Counted from the stretch's first letter, positions 30,069 through 44,000 are shown. The stretch: DNA of 64,000 nt from Mantamonas sphyraenae (GCA_026936335.1 JAPMXV010000004.1:310001-374000); one strand, 5' to 3'. Numbers and translations: made by a program. The notes: generated from the letters alone by a model not told the origin.

Positions 30069-30648
30069 TTACTTTGTGGCAGTGGAGGGGTGAGCTGGTT
30101 TTGGATTTGTGAGGCAGTCTGTTCTCAGGGCCTTCCAAGGGTCGGGCAGCCATGACCGGGTCATCGAGCGTGAGGAGACGCTTTTCGGACTGGACAGACA
30201 GAGATGGCGGCAACAGAATTGAATGGGAAGAACGTCCTTTTTGACTCCATTCTTGGGTGCGGTTTGTTCAGTCTGTTCTCCAGAATCGGCTCCTTCCAAA
30301 GGCGCTTCTCGGGATGCAGCCATGACCGCATCGTCATCGTCGCCTCGAAGTTGTCCAAACCAACCACATCGAGGCTTCCGAGGTCCTCCAGCTCTTGAAC
30401 CGCTGCTTCATGGTCTTCTTTGCTGCAGATGTAGCGCCAGAGTTGCTCTTCGTTCTTCTCAGTCGATTTTGGATCTCGAATAGACATGATGCTCTTGACT
30501 TGGTCCATGTGGTGCACAGGGAGCCGTTCATTTTGAGCCCACGATGCCGATGCAGTCGGATGCAGTCACCGATGCAGTCAGATGCAGTCACCTCACCAAG
30601 CACAAGCAACTGCTTTGCAACCCATTCAATTGCATTCGCATCCTTCAT
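30069..30648 (-). other. Unclear small locus, possible short gene in several frames
   Basis: This 580-bp stretch lies between the KAS III stop and the MINDY start. It holds coding-like pieces: MKDANAIEWVAKQLLVLGE (30648 leftward), then HHMDQVKSIMSIRDPKS with EEQLWRYICSKEDHEAAVQE and DVVGLDNFE. One inserted G near 30346 would continue this as GDDDDAVMAASREAPLEGAD. A second, similar block (LDDPVMAARPLEGPENRLP) follows near 30100-30175 after a good acceptor-like tract ending CTGTCCAG, so a local duplication or an exon is likely. I could not find one consistent exon chain, recognise a family, or decide whether part of it is 5' UTR of the MINDY gene. Confidence 0.3.
30543..30592 (+). repeat. GATGCAGTC short tandem repeat
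   Basis: Four to five imperfect 10-12 bp units beginning GATGCAGTC. They interrupt the coding-like reading of the unclear locus, so the repeat may lie in an intron or UTR. Confidence 0.85.
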
Positions 30649-30674
30649 TGCTTCGGCAAGTCACCCTGTCCCGT

Positions 30675-31359
30675 TCAATACGTGAGAACAATTGCGCCAA
30701 AGCTCAACCCGGCTCCGGTGCCAAAAAGCAACACGCGGTTGCCCCGTTGGATTTTCCCGCTGTGAATGCCTTCGTAGAGCGCATTCGGGATGGTTGACGC
30801 AATGGTGTTGCCGTATTTGCCGAGCACCCAGACCAGTTTGTCGATGTCCCACCCCAGACTCTGCAGCGTCTTGAACCCCTTTCGCGACGTTTGGTGAGGA
30901 CACACGACATCAAACGCATCCAAGGATGACGACAAGCCCTCCTCCACCTCTTCAAAAAAGTCAAACCCGTACTCCAGGGCCAGATCCACAACCTTGCGCC
31001 CCTGCATGCTAAACAGGAGGTCTTCCTTCCTCGTTCGTGGGTTTGTGGTCGGATGCAGAGTCGAGCCACCACCTCGGATGGTGGTCAGCTCGGCCCCGAC
31101 TCCGTATGTGCGAAAGAGGAACCTCGACAATTTGCTCTGCTCCCCCTCGGGCGTCCGTCCCACCACCATCGCTGTGCCCATGTCTCCAAACAGCCCAGCT
31201 GTGTGTGGATCCTTCATATTCAGTGCACACGACGACACCTCGCCGCCCGTGATCAGCACGTACTTCACTGAGCCCTGCTGCAAGAACATGCTCGCCACTT
31301 TTAGCGCCGTCAACGCGCTCAAGCAAGTCGCGTGCACGCTGAACGACGGGATACCTGCT

Positions 31360-31415
<56 letters not shown>

Positions 31416-31958
31416 CACATCCATGCACCCAACCACACAGCCCCGGCAGTGTTTCATGCGTGTCAGTAGCGGCGCGAGAGAAAATTTGGCAGGAGCCCGC
31501 AAACGCACACGCGCTGCTTCCTACATCCCACACCTTCCCCACACCACCATTCATCACTCACCCGACTCGCCCAGGCCGAGTTCCCGTTGCACAAACGGAG
31601 CACTGTCCGGAATTGGCTGTGCTGGGCTTCCACTCGCCGAAATAATCAAGTCCACGTCGCTGGCCTTCAACCCTGCACTTTCCAACGCCTCCCGTGCCGC
31701 CTCTGCAGCCATTGTATGTGCATTTTCGCCCTCGGCGCACCAGTACCGTGTTTGCACACCCATTTTCCGCTCCACCGTTCCTTCTGCTACCCCACACATA
31801 CGGTCAACCTCGCTTGAAAGAACAAGCCGCGAGGGCACACTTCGACCCACGCCCAAAATCTTCACGGGCACCTCGTCTGCATCGCCAGCCATGCGCCCGC
31901 TTACTGGCTCAACACTTCCTGGCGCCACGTGGCCCAAGATGGCGTTTACCCTGTGCAT
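30675..31958 (-). CDS. 3-oxoacyl-ACP synthase III-like enzyme (FabH/OleA type)
   Basis: Thiolase-fold condensing enzyme. Exons 31562-31958 and 30675-31354 (minus) join as GLGESG-IPSFSVHATCLS and give 358 aa. The N-terminal half shows KILGVGRSVPSRLVLSSEV, RMGV-like (KMGVQTRYWC) and ASDVDLIISAS, typical of KAS III. The catalytic triad is present: Cys in HATCLSAL, His in CPHQTSRKG, Asn in KYGNTIASTIPN. The C-terminus GNRVLLFGTGAGLSFGAIVL is canonical. FabH starts fatty-acid synthesis from acetyl-CoA; OleA joins two acyl chains head to head. The GIPSFSVHATCLS context leans to the OleA side, but the product cannot be told. The first ATG (31958) gives about 30 residues before the fold, possibly an organelle presequence. 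The 207-nt intron contains a 25-unit CA repeat. Confidence 0.85.
31364..31413 (+). repeat. (CA)25 microsatellite in the KAS III intron
   Basis: An uninterrupted 50-nt CA tract whose minus-strand reading is (TG)25. It ends 9 nt before the acceptor AG of the intron (31355-31561) and so sits in the polypyrimidine-tract position. Confidence 0.97.
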
Positions 31959-32015
31959 CTTTGCGGAAGACTGGTTTTGTTTTTCTTCTGCGTTGACCCA
32001 CGCCACTAATGCTCA

Positions 32016-35000
32016 TCATCCAAACCAATCCAACGCATTCTCCATCATCTTGTCGTCCACGTCGTCGGCATCCACTTCGTCGTCTGCAAACTCGTCCTCA
32101 AAGCCAAACGCGTTGTTGTCGTTCGCAAACGCCCCCATCGCTGCCACATCCATTGCATTGCTCAGCACAGGGATTGCCAACGAATCCACAATGCTGGCGC
32201 GTGCTTCCTCTGCAGCCTGAGCCCGCTTGCGAGCCACCTTTTGCGGACTGGCCACCGTGCCTCCTGCACGTCCCTGCCTGCGTCCTGCTCGCCCACCGGT
32301 CTCCGCGTCCTCCTCTGCCTTCGCCTTGGCCGGTGGCATGTCCACCAGCGACGACATGCTTCGCAATTCCTTCTTCAGCGATGCGTACTGTGATTCTTCC
32401 TCGTCCTCCGCCCGGTTGGCGTGTCCGCCGCCGATTCGTGACAGAGCGTCGCCCATCTCCGACACCTCTTCGTCCACGTGCACCTCTGTGCCACGGTCCT
32501 CCGGTGCAGGCACAAAGCTGATCTCCTCTTCCATGGCACCGTCTCCGCCAACACGCATGCCAAGGTCTCCTGCCTCTAGATCCCTGTCGTCGTCCGTTTC
32601 ACTCGTGCGCCACGTGCCCTTGATCCTCTCCTTGCGTTCGCTCTCGGGATCCATTGCGCTTGCCCGTGACAGCCGTGCAAGGATGCCCAGAGCTGCCGCC
32701 TTGTTCCCGCTGAGCTCCGCCTTCTTTCCTCCACTCTCTGAGCTCCCTGGCTTTGCCAGTGGCCTCAGAGGCGGCAGCGCCACGCGCGATGGTGGCTCGC
32801 TCTCGCTTCCACTTCCTGCTTGCTGCTCCTCCTCTGTGTCCGAATCCATGCGCATTCGCATCGTCGGGATGGGTTCCAGACGCAGTGGCGATGACGTTTT
32901 GCGTCCAGCTGTGCCCACTCCGTCGTTCTCCTCGTCGTCTGTGCCTGTCAAACGCCACGCCTGCATCGGGTCCCGCTTCGGAGTCGCCTTGGTCGTGCCT
33001 GCGCCAGACGCACTCAATGCGCCCATGGCCGCTACCATGCGACCCCCGCTTCATCATCTTGCGCTTCACGATGCTGCGCAGGCGCAGGTTGCGCTTCGTT
33101 TCCTCCTGCTCACGCATCTTTGCCTTGAACGACTCGATGTCCTGCCGGATGCGGTACAGCTTCAGGAACAGACGCACCGTGCCAGTCATCATCACCAGCA
33201 CATACGACACGACCAACAGCAGCTGCACAGCAATCCCTCCTAGCGCAGCTTCTTCCCGGATCGGCGACCCAGGCATCATTGCAAGCAGGAGACCCAGAAT
33301 GATGGCTCGCACAACCGCACTCACAAGCTCCAGCCCAAACAGAGTGCGCTCCTTCTGCGGACGGAACCATCCGATGGCAACCAATTCGATCACAGTCATC
33401 ACCAACAGCACAATTGTCTGTGCAACGGGCATCGACGCCATGAACGCAACCGTCACCGCCGTCACAAGTTTGCGCACAAACACAAGCACAACAAACCAGA
33501 TGCGCTCGTCACGCAGACCTGTCAGGAAGGGCCCAAACAGTTTGATCTGGTGCACAGACGCACGCGGAGCAATGTAGAACACATACGCGGCTGCCAGCAC
33601 AGGCATACCAATCACAAATGCAACAGCCCACAGAACTGCGACGCCATACACCGTGCCATCCACCCAGCTGCTTGAATCTCCCGGTCCCAATGTCAAGTGG
33701 TACAACGCCATTGTCGTCAGCGCCAGGTAGAACACCATGCTGGCTCGGATCACAAACTTGCCAAACGTAAACGGCGTCTCCGCAGCCTTCTCCTGGAACA
33801 GCGCCTGTGCACGCTTGGCTCCCTTTGGTGTGCGCTTCGCCCGCTTTGTGTTGTGCACCAGGTAGTACTTGATGCCCAGCAGCAGCAACACAAGCCCGAG
33901 CAGAAGCGACACCAGAATCATAAAGTACGCCAGCGCGCTCGGGAACAGGTCCCTGTCCGACGCCCCAATCGTCTCGCCGTAGGTTTCCAACGACAGCAGG
34001 CGACGGCCCGTTCCTCCAGTACCGTCGGCCAAGGCCACAGCGCTGCTGTTTTTGCCTCCACTTGCAGTGCCGTTCGCGGCTCCACCCTCGCCTGCCCAAA
34101 GGCGGCGCCAGACCCAGCATCACGATGCCAAATCCACCCGTGAACCCTGTGTACGACGCAGGCAGGTCGCCACCCGTCTGTCCCGTCGCTACGAAAAACT
34201 GCACGTTGTCCACCAGCGAGAACACGTCTCCACCTTGCTGCGCCTGAGCCTGAGCTTGAGCGTGTGCAGCGGACCCGCCTCCTCCTCCTCCACCACCACC
34301 GCCGCCACCACCGCCACCACCGCCGCCACCACCACCACCGCCACCAGCACCTCCACCAGCTCCTCCACCAGCTCCACCAGCTCCAGCTCCACCAGCACCA
34401 CCAGCTCCACCTGCTCCTGCTCCTGCGCCCGCACCTGCGCCCGCACCCGCACCCGCACCCGCACCCGCTGCAGCTCCACCTGCTGCCGCTCCGGATGAGG
34501 CTGCTGCTGCTGCTGCTGCAGGGGCGGCTGCACTCACCGCTGCACTCGCGGCCACATTCGCCACAACCACAGTCACCACCGCCACGGTGGCACTCGTGGC
34601 GGCTTCGCCACTGTCCACCACGCTGCAGTCGGTGCCCGAGTACGTCAACTGACACTGGCACGTGTTGTCAATCAAACACGTGCCGTGGCCGCTGCATGCA
34701 TTGGGGCAATTGAAGCATGTCGTCCCGTTGCCGCCACAAACGCCACAGCGATCATAGACTTTGCCCGAGAACGCCACGCCGTCACAGCCCGCACAGGCGT
34801 TGTTGCCATCGCACACACCGCAGTCATCGTACGCGATGCCCGAGTTTGGCACACCGTCGCAACCCAGGCACGTGGAATTGTTTCCGTCGCACACTCCACA
34901 CGCATCGTACACAGTGCCCGAGTACGGCAGACCGTCGCAGCCTGCACACGTCGCGTTTGTACCATTGCACACTCCGCATGCGTCAAACACAAGCCCCGTG

Positions 35001-38000
35001 TACGGTGACTTGTTTCCTGCCGAATCCAAGCGGCACAGCTCAGGGCCCGTGGGCACCAACTGTGCGCTGAATGACGTCAAGTGAGTGCACTGGCACGTTG
35101 TGTATCCTGGTTGCGACGCCACGCGCTTGCAGCCTTTTGTACTCCACACACGCTCCGCCGTGTCAAAGTACCGGCATTCCGTACGCTCGTACGCCGTCGC
35201 GTCACGTCCAGCCCACGGCAAATGGAACTCAAACGGTTCACTCAGATCCCTCACGGAGATGGCTGTGTTGTTCAGATGGTACAGCGACAGCGACACCACA
35301 GGCGACGAAAGCGCCTGCGTGTCGTTCACAGCCACCACCTCGTGCGGGTCAAAGTCGAGCCGCATCAGACGTCTGTGAACGCACTCGTTTGCACGCACCC
35401 CAAGGGACGCGCCAAGCACACGCGGCACGTTGACACGCGCCCCATTCAGCTGCAGCTCCGTGGCGTTCAGTAGGGTGGACCCAAACACATTGTGCGCCTG
35501 CGCGTACACAAGTGTACTCGGCACCGTCAATTCCTGCTCGCCGCAGGCTCGATCGCGCATGTGGTGCTGGATTGTGCGCTCCACCAGCTCCAATGCCTCG
35601 CGTTGGAATGCGCTCTTGGCCTTGTTTGCCCGCCCGACGCTCACATCCTCGATTGTGCGACCGCGTCGCAGCACGACCGCGCTCATGGCTTCCATGGCAC
35701 TGCGCATCGTCTGCTCCGTGATGCTTACGCTGCTGTTGATTGCTTTGTCCACCATTTTGCGCACGTACTCTGCGCCAATGTCCACCGACGCGGTCGGGCA
35801 CCTCCTCGTGTCGAAGAAGCGCAATGTGCAGCAGCTGCATCTGCTGTTCCACGTGCTCCTTGTTAAGTCCAACTCGCCCTGGTTCTTGGTTCACAATGGT
35901 CTTGACCAGCTCGTCGCGGATCGCCTGTCGCGGAGCCAGCTGTGTGGCATTCTCCACCGGCCGCCTGTTCAAATCGTCTGCAATCACGTACAGCAGATCA
36001 TTCACGCGGTCTCCGTCTGATGTTTTAACTGCACCCGACAGTTGCACACCCACCATCTCCTCCAACACAAACTGCTCGTACGTCTGGAATGCCGATGTTG
36101 AAGGCGACGGCACCACGCGCACCGTGCGCTCTACACGCACCATTGCGCCGCGATTGTCACGCACATAAACTGCCAGAGTCACCGTGTAATTGGACGTGGC
36201 GTTTCCCTGGGGCACACAACGTCAATGCTGCTGCGCTGCGAGTTGAGCACGAGCGGCACTTCGCTTGCAGACCCGCCTGCCGAAACCGCCGTGGAGGCTT
36301 CGAACGAGGTGCCACTCTTGTAGAACACCGAAAAGGTGATGGGCAGATCCAACGGTTCGTCATCCCACTCCAGGGCAGACACGCGGAACGTTGTGTTCAG
36401 CGCCACACCTGCGTGTGGTGTCACCGTCACACTACCCCCGCGCGGTGCCGCGTTGACCACGACGCGCGCGTCTGCATACGCTGCTCCGTTCACGTCGCTC
36501 GCCTGTACTCTGAACACATAAATGCCACCGGGCAGGAGCACGCCAGGATTGATGACCAGGTGCGCGTTGCGCCTGTTGCTTCGCACCGTGGCCACCTCGT
36601 CCGTCAGATCCAGTTGGCCCTGCTCCAGTGTCCACAGGTACGTCAAGGGGTCGTTCGTGCGTGAAGAGGCGATGCTCGTCAGCACCAAGCGCTGGTTGGC
36701 GTTCACGCGGCCCACCGCACTCACGCGCACGCTCGGCACCTGGCCAGCAACCATGCGTACGTCAGTGGTACCTTTGGCCACGCGTCCATCGCTCAAGCGC
36801 TTGATTTCCACCTGTACTTCGTAGTCTCCTACACTCAGCTGCAGTCCAGCCACCGAAAACGTGCCGGTCGGCTCCACCACGCTTCCGTTCAAGGCCACCG
36901 CGCGCGTCAACGCTACCCGGTCCACACGCCACACGGTCCAATTGAAGGAAAAGTCCGACACGGGTGTGTCAACGAGGTCCAACCCCTCAAGCGCAGACAG
37001 CGACAGAACCTGGTCGCGTGCCACACTGCGGTTGGCCCCGGCAATGATGGCCTCAAATGAAGCTGCGATTCCTGTCACTTGCACCTCTACGAACGACGTC
37101 AGGGTTCCCTCTTGCACAACGGTCGCACGAAGCGTGTGCTGCTGGCCGTGGGCCAATGAGTACGCCGGCAGGATCAGACGCCTTCGTGTGCGGCTCGTCG
37201 GATCCAGGCTCAGGCCGCTTGCCGACTGCAGAGTCCATGTCACTGCCAACGAGGGTGCATTGGACGTGCACGAGCTGGCCTGTAGCACGACCTCGAGCAC
37301 ATGGTCTCTGTTGGCTTCCAGTTGTCGGGTGGCGTCTCCCAACAGTGTGATCGTAGGCACGGCCTGGGCGGATTTGCTCACACGCTCACACTTGACGCTG
37401 CTGTTGTACCCCAGAAAGTTGGTCACCTTTAGACAGATGTCTGCCACTGTTCCGGCCAACACAGCACTCGCCGGCACCTCCACCGTGCTCGCTGAGCTTG
37501 CAACTCCACCCAACAAGGAGACAAGTTGGACGGGCGAAGGTCCAGACACGGGCACCACAGACCACGAGTACACCAATGGGTGTGTGCCTGCGCCCGTCGA
37601 CGTGCTTCCGTCCACTTCCAAGCCGTCGCATGCGCCAATTTGGTGCGGTACGTTGACCATGGCCACCGGCGGTTTCACCTCTGCTGGTGCGCTCACGCTC
37701 ACAGTTTGGCCTCCAAGCGCCTGATACAGGTTGTCAACCGCCGTGCTGTTGTCCTTGCCCAGAATGACACCCCCTTTGAGGGCGATCACAGAGCCGATCA
37801 CAGCGGTGTTTCCCTCCGCGAGCGACACTCGCATCGTTCGCGGGTCCACCCACTGGCAGACAGCCGCGGGGCCCACCACGCTCATCGATGCTGCAGAGAG
37901 GTACTTGGTGCACGCGTGTTGCCCCTGTTGGTTCGTGCTGCGGTCAAACACGAGCTCCAGCGCAGACAACAGCTGGTCGAACTGCGTGCTCGCCACACGA

Positions 38001-41000
38001 GGCGGAGGGTAGAACATCAACAACGGGGCGCCGACGTCGGAGAACAGCTGGCCGCCGTTCACAGAAACGCGCAACTCCACACGACGAGGCGACGGCACAG
38101 GACGCACACGGCACACAAGCGCCGTGGCATTCAACCACGTGCCACCAACCACGTACTCGCGGTCAATCTGACAGCGCACGTGTGCAAGCGTACCGTTGCT
38201 TCCAAAGTTGCTTCCGTGCACCACCACGTCCGTGTACTCGTCAAACGCCACTGCCACCGGAACCGCCCTCTCGGCACGAACGCACGTCGAGTTGTCACCA
38301 CCGCACACGCCGCAGTAATCATTCACAACACCGCTGTTGGGGAAGCCGTCGCACCCAGCACACACAGTGTGGTCGCCGCCGCACACGCCACACGAGTCGA
38401 CAAGTTTGCCCGAAAAGGGAACACCGTCGCATCCCAGGCAAGTCGTGTTGTCGCCCTTGCACACACCACATGCGTCGTACGTTGCACCGCTGTTTGGCAG
38501 ACCATCACATCCTGCACAAGCGCCCCCGCTACCTCCACACACTCCACACGCATCGAAAGACAGGCCCGAGTTTGGCACGCCGTCGCATCCGACACATGTG
38601 GTGTTTGTACCGTTGCACACCAGACACTCGTCGCGCACGAGGCCCGAGTTCGGCACGCCGTCGCACCCTTTGCAAGTTGCGTTGTTTCCTCCGCATACCA
38701 AACACTCGTCGTACACAAGTCCCGACGTCTGCGTGCCGTCACACCACAGCACAAACAAATCGATCGTCGTGCTCGCCAAAGGCATGCCTTGCCACACGTA
38801 TGAGAGGGTCACGTTCTCGACCCCGTGGTAACTCAAATCCGGTCGGATGGTGACAAGCTTCACCAGCTGCGCCAGTTGCGCGACCGTACCGTTCAACACG
38901 GCCACGCGCCCGAGCGACTGTGTGTTGTTCAGGCGCACGTTGCTGTGCAACGCAGATACCGTCAGTTGCACAACATCCGTGGCCGAAAGGTCCACGTCGC
39001 TGAACTGCACACCTGCACTGGCCAGCGCATACACGGTGCGATCCACAACCCCGATAGGCTGCGTCTGCGGTTGGGTGATATTCTGCAACGTCAACTGCGC
39101 CACATCGTCCACGCTCTGTACCAACAGCACCGCGCGGCGCTCACTGGCCCCAGCGCCATCGTGGACCCACAGGGATACGTTCACGCTTCCGTGGAAGTTG
39201 GTCTCCGGGAAGAGAACCACACGGCCCCATGCCAGCGCATCGTTGCACGTGCTCACGTTACATACGAACTGCCACGTCTGTGGACCTCCTGGCGAAAGCA
39301 GACGGACGCCTGAACCTTGAAGGGTGACGTTCACCAGCAGCGGTGCCGATGCGCCCAAGTCCACGTCCTCGATGCGGATCGCCGGGAGGGTATATGCCGT
39401 GTCTTCTGGGGTTGACACAACACTCGGAAGGCTTGTGTTGATGAGGGGCAGGTCGTTCACACTGTGCACCACCACAGCAATGCTTGCACTTGCGTTCAGT
39501 GCTCCGTTGATGTCCCCCACGTTGCGGTCGCTAACGCGCACCTCCAGTTGGGTAACACCGAAAAAGTGGGGCTGCGATACAAGCTGCAGTTGTCCAAGCA
39601 GCTCATTGCACAAATCCACGGCGCACACGACGTGGACACCTTGGACGGGCCCGGCGCCGACGTCGACCTGCCCATGCGCCAGCCATACATCCAACTGCAT
39701 TGGGGCGCGCTCGCCGTCTGCATCCACGATGCGCATGGATGATGCATTCACGGGTGCAAAGTCTTCCGTCAAATTGAACACACTTGGCACGCCTACGAGC
39801 TGCGGCGCCGTGTTGACGGCGTCCACCTGCACGGTCAAGGTCAGGTTGACGGTGCCTCCGTGCTCGTCGGTCACAGACACGGTTACGTGTACAGTGCCAA
39901 AGAAATGCTCCACCGGTACAAAATGCAATCCGTGCAAAGTACTGTTCGCATTTGCCAGGCTAACATTGGCACTCGTCGTGTTACCAGCAAGGAGGACGGC
40001 ACCAGACGATGCTTCGACTTGCACTGCAAGTGTGCTAGAGTCTACGTCATCCACACTGACGCCTGTCAACGCGACAGGCACCGACTCTCGCGTATTGAAC
40101 ACAAGTTGCACGGCGGTCAGGAAAGGCACGTCGTTCACAGAGAGCACTTGGATGCTCACGTTGCGTGCGCTCGTCGCCAGCCCGTCTGCAAGCACAAGCT
40201 CAAGCGTGTCTGCTCCAAAGTAGTTTGCGTCCGGTACGTACCACAGGCTCTTCACCGTTTCGTTCACCTGTCCAAGTACTCCTTGCACCACCACTTCCCG
40301 TGTCCCTTGTCCATATGTACCGTTCGTCACCCGTCCATGGCCTGCCCGCACAACCAGCGTCGCAGGGTGTTCCGCCGTCGCGTCAACATCTCGCAGAGAC
40401 ACAACCTCGCCAAGTGCAAAGCCCACGTCCTCGTTGCACACAGCCACACTCTGCGCCACAACAATCTCCAGTGCATCGTCCACCGAGCTCACGTTCACAC
40501 TCGTGTTCACTGCAAACGCCACAGCTCCACGATCCTTGAACGTCCATGCAATCACGTCCGCCCCGTGGTAGTGTGCGTCAGGCACGTAGTACAGCAGTCC
40601 TGCATCCAACTGCACCTGCAGCGTCGAGATCATTCCCTCCAAGCCTATCGTTCGCCCTGTCATCGTGACGTTCACCCCGCCCACGTGGCTCCCATTCGCC
40701 ATCACCCGCCCATGCATCGTCGTTGCTTCGATGCGGATCGCAGGCTCTGCCGTGTCCACATCCTGCAGAACGACTCCCACAATCCTTTTCGCAGTGTCTT
40801 CCACAACGTCCACCGTTACAGGTACCGTTGCAGTCAGCGCATCGTTCACCTCGCTCACAACCACAGTCACACGTGCCCACGTCCACAGTCCAAGCTCGTC
40901 CGTCACGTTCACCTGTACGCTCGCGTTGCCGTAAAAGTTGGCATCCGGGATCATCACCACTGACCTCACTGCGGCCTCCACCACCTGCACGCTGCCCACA

Positions 41001-44000
41001 ACGCTCACATTCCTGCTCAGGCCAGCCCCGCCGCTCACATTCACTCGCCCGTGTGCCGCTACAATCTCCACACGCATCTCCGCACCTCCCACGTCTACGT
41101 CAGACACAGACACTCCACCCCCAATCGCCACCGCCGTGTCTTCCTGTGTCCACACCGTGTCCGGTAGTCCGCTCACCACAGGCCTGTCGTTCACACTCGC
41201 AACAAACAGCGTCACATTCACACGCGTGATCTGGGCTCCGCCTGCTCCGCTCGCCCCGTTGTCCGTCACCTCAATCTGAAGCACGTCGCCCCCCGTGTAG
41301 TGCAGCGACGGTGTGTACTCAACCACACTCAACGCCCCACTCACGTCACTGTGCAGCCCAGAAAACACCATTACAGGAACGCCCGTGGCCGTGCCCGTCG
41401 AAAACGTCACTCCAGACGTCGTGTTCAGCGCAAGCACACCATGGCTCACCTTCAGTTGCACCGCCAGGTTTGCGTGGCCCACATCCACGTCGCTCACAGT
41501 CATCCCACTCACAACCACACTCGTGTCCTCCAGCAGTGTCAACGTCGACGCAGGCACCCCTCCAATGACCGGCCCATCGTTCACCGATTGGACGATCACA
41601 CTCAGGCTCACGCTTCCACCTGCACTCTCCGCGTTGAACGCTGCCACAACAAGACTTGCAGATCCGCGCCAGTGCAAATCACCAGTCACGTTCAGTCCTG
41701 CCAGGTGTCGGTTGATCTTTTCCAGCTCTCCATGCAGGGCCACACTCTGCCGGTCTGTTGCCCACACCACACTGTACGTATCTGCCACGGGGTCGCTGCT
41801 GTTGAACCCCAGTCGCACATTTCCACTGGTCACATTCACCCATACAGTCGTGCTCAACGGTGTGTCGATGTCCAGTACCTGCACGCCTTCCACCCGCAGC
41901 ACAACATCTTCCGACACCACAAACGCCGTTTGTGCAGCAACAACCACCGGCAGGTCGTTCACAGACACAACCTGCACCGCCACCGTTCCCGTCCCGTTCG
42001 CCACACCGTCTCCAACCAGCACATGCACAGAATCCACCCCGTTCCAGTTTGCATCCGGCACATACTCCATGCATCCCACAGCAGACTGTACACACCAGTA
42101 CGGCATCTCGTACGTCCACTTCCTGCCCGTTACACTGGCACTCAACGCACATGATCCGTTGCACACCTTCACCACTCCGTTCTCGGCGCTCACCTCCACC
42201 GTGTACACGTCATTGCTCGACGATCCCACGCCCGCAACGTCCACATCGTACATCGATACTTGCCACAACGTCGTGTTACCATCTTCCAGCACAACCGCTG
42301 CTCCCGTGCTGTTAACCACAACCACAGGTGCGTCGTTCACAGGCGTCACCACAATCGTCTCCACCGCCACCGCCTGTTCACCCTGTGCGTCTTTCACACC
42401 CACGCTCACGCTCACGTTGCCGTTCTCGTCCTTCCCACTCACATACTCCACCGTCCCAAGCACGGCGTTCACGCTCGCCACACTCCCGTTCACCACAAAT
42501 CCGCTACCAACTTCAACCACAGCACTGCCACTCACAAACGCCTCCACCGGCCCATGCTTGTTCAGCTCCGTCGTCAGCTGCAGATTCGTCGCACGCGCTC
42601 CAAGTCGGTCGTCGTTCCCAAACCCAAAGTATCCTCCGTCGTCGTGTCCCCAGTCGCCCAGCCACAGATATCCCTCTGCGTCCACGCGCACAAACATATC
42701 CAATCCGTGCTGGTTTGCCCCGTTCCCGCCCGCCGGGAACGAGTACACATCTCCAGCGCCCATTGGGTTCGTCAGACTGCCGCCCCGTCGAAAGTTGAAC
42801 GCACTGTCGTAGTAAAACACACGCCCGTCCACCGTCCACAGTCGGTGCCCAAACGCATCCTGCTCCGTCGATCGGTACGAGTTGGGCGGTGCAAACGCAC
42901 TCGATCCCGTCGTCCGCACACTCACGTTCAGCCTCTCCCAGTCCACACTAAACACAACGTCCGTCCGCGAGTTCGATCGGAACAGAAACTCGCTCAATCC
43001 GTCGCTCACAAACACCAGCTCGTTCGAGGACGTCGTCAGGCCCAGGTCTCCCGTCAGTCCAAGCTCCCCAAACGACTTGCCATACGTCACTCCGTTGTCC
43101 GCCAGCCACGTTGCGCTGCCGGCCCCGACCACCGTCAGGTGTTGTCCCCTGCCGCTCTGGTCGTACAGCTGCGCCCCACCACACTCATCCACCTTGTAGT
43201 ACGCCCGCACATCGCTCTCGCGCCCGTGTCGACCGTAGTATCGCAGCGTCGTCGTCTCTCCAGTCGTCACGTGTCCCTCCAACACAATCACCTCGTCGTA
43301 CTCGCACGTGCTCGTCTCAGACCCCACACGCAGTGTCTGTCCACTCGCCATCGTGTATCCAGCCTGTACCGTGCCCGTGTACGCAACCGCAGAATCTACA
43401 ATCACTTGCAGCTGTCCACTCTGCGATGTCCACGCAACCGCAATGTGTCGCAGCGCTCCTGCGTCCACACCCACGCCCGTGTTCACCGTCGTCCCACCAA
43501 TCGTCACCTGCACAGACGACGACCCGCGGATGCGCATCACGTCTCCGCCATACCGGATGTCAATCTCCTGGCCCGAGTTCGCATTCACAATCGCTGCCAC
43601 TGTCACCACGCTGTTTGGCCACGTCGACATGCTTGCACGCGTTGCGTACGTTCCGCCTCCTCCGTTCATCCCCACTCGGCATCCATTCAGGCCAAACCGC
43701 ACCAGTGCGTTCTGCGGGTCCAGCCACAGCTCCTTTCCAATCGCGTTGAAGCTCACAGGACGCGCCGTCGTCGCCATACCCACCGGTGCCACTCCGGGCA
43801 ACTTTCGCACCGTCGCATCTTCCGTTCCGTCTCGTCGCCACGTCCTCCACTCCACTCCGCTCGTGTAGGTCGCTTCCACCGACCCAATCTGGCCTGTGTT
43901 GTCCGTCCACAGCGTCGTCGAGTCGTGGTCGTCGATCGAGTACAGAAAGTGTTGCGATGCCACACTGCCGCTCTTCCATCCAGGCGTGCTGCCGTTGCTC

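Noticed and set aside
25888-36220. Programmed +1 frameshifting as a common mechanism for the frame breaks
   Set aside because: Contexts differ (T4, G4, A3/A4, C runs, GTGT) and both gains and losses of bases are needed, so no shared slippery signal exists.
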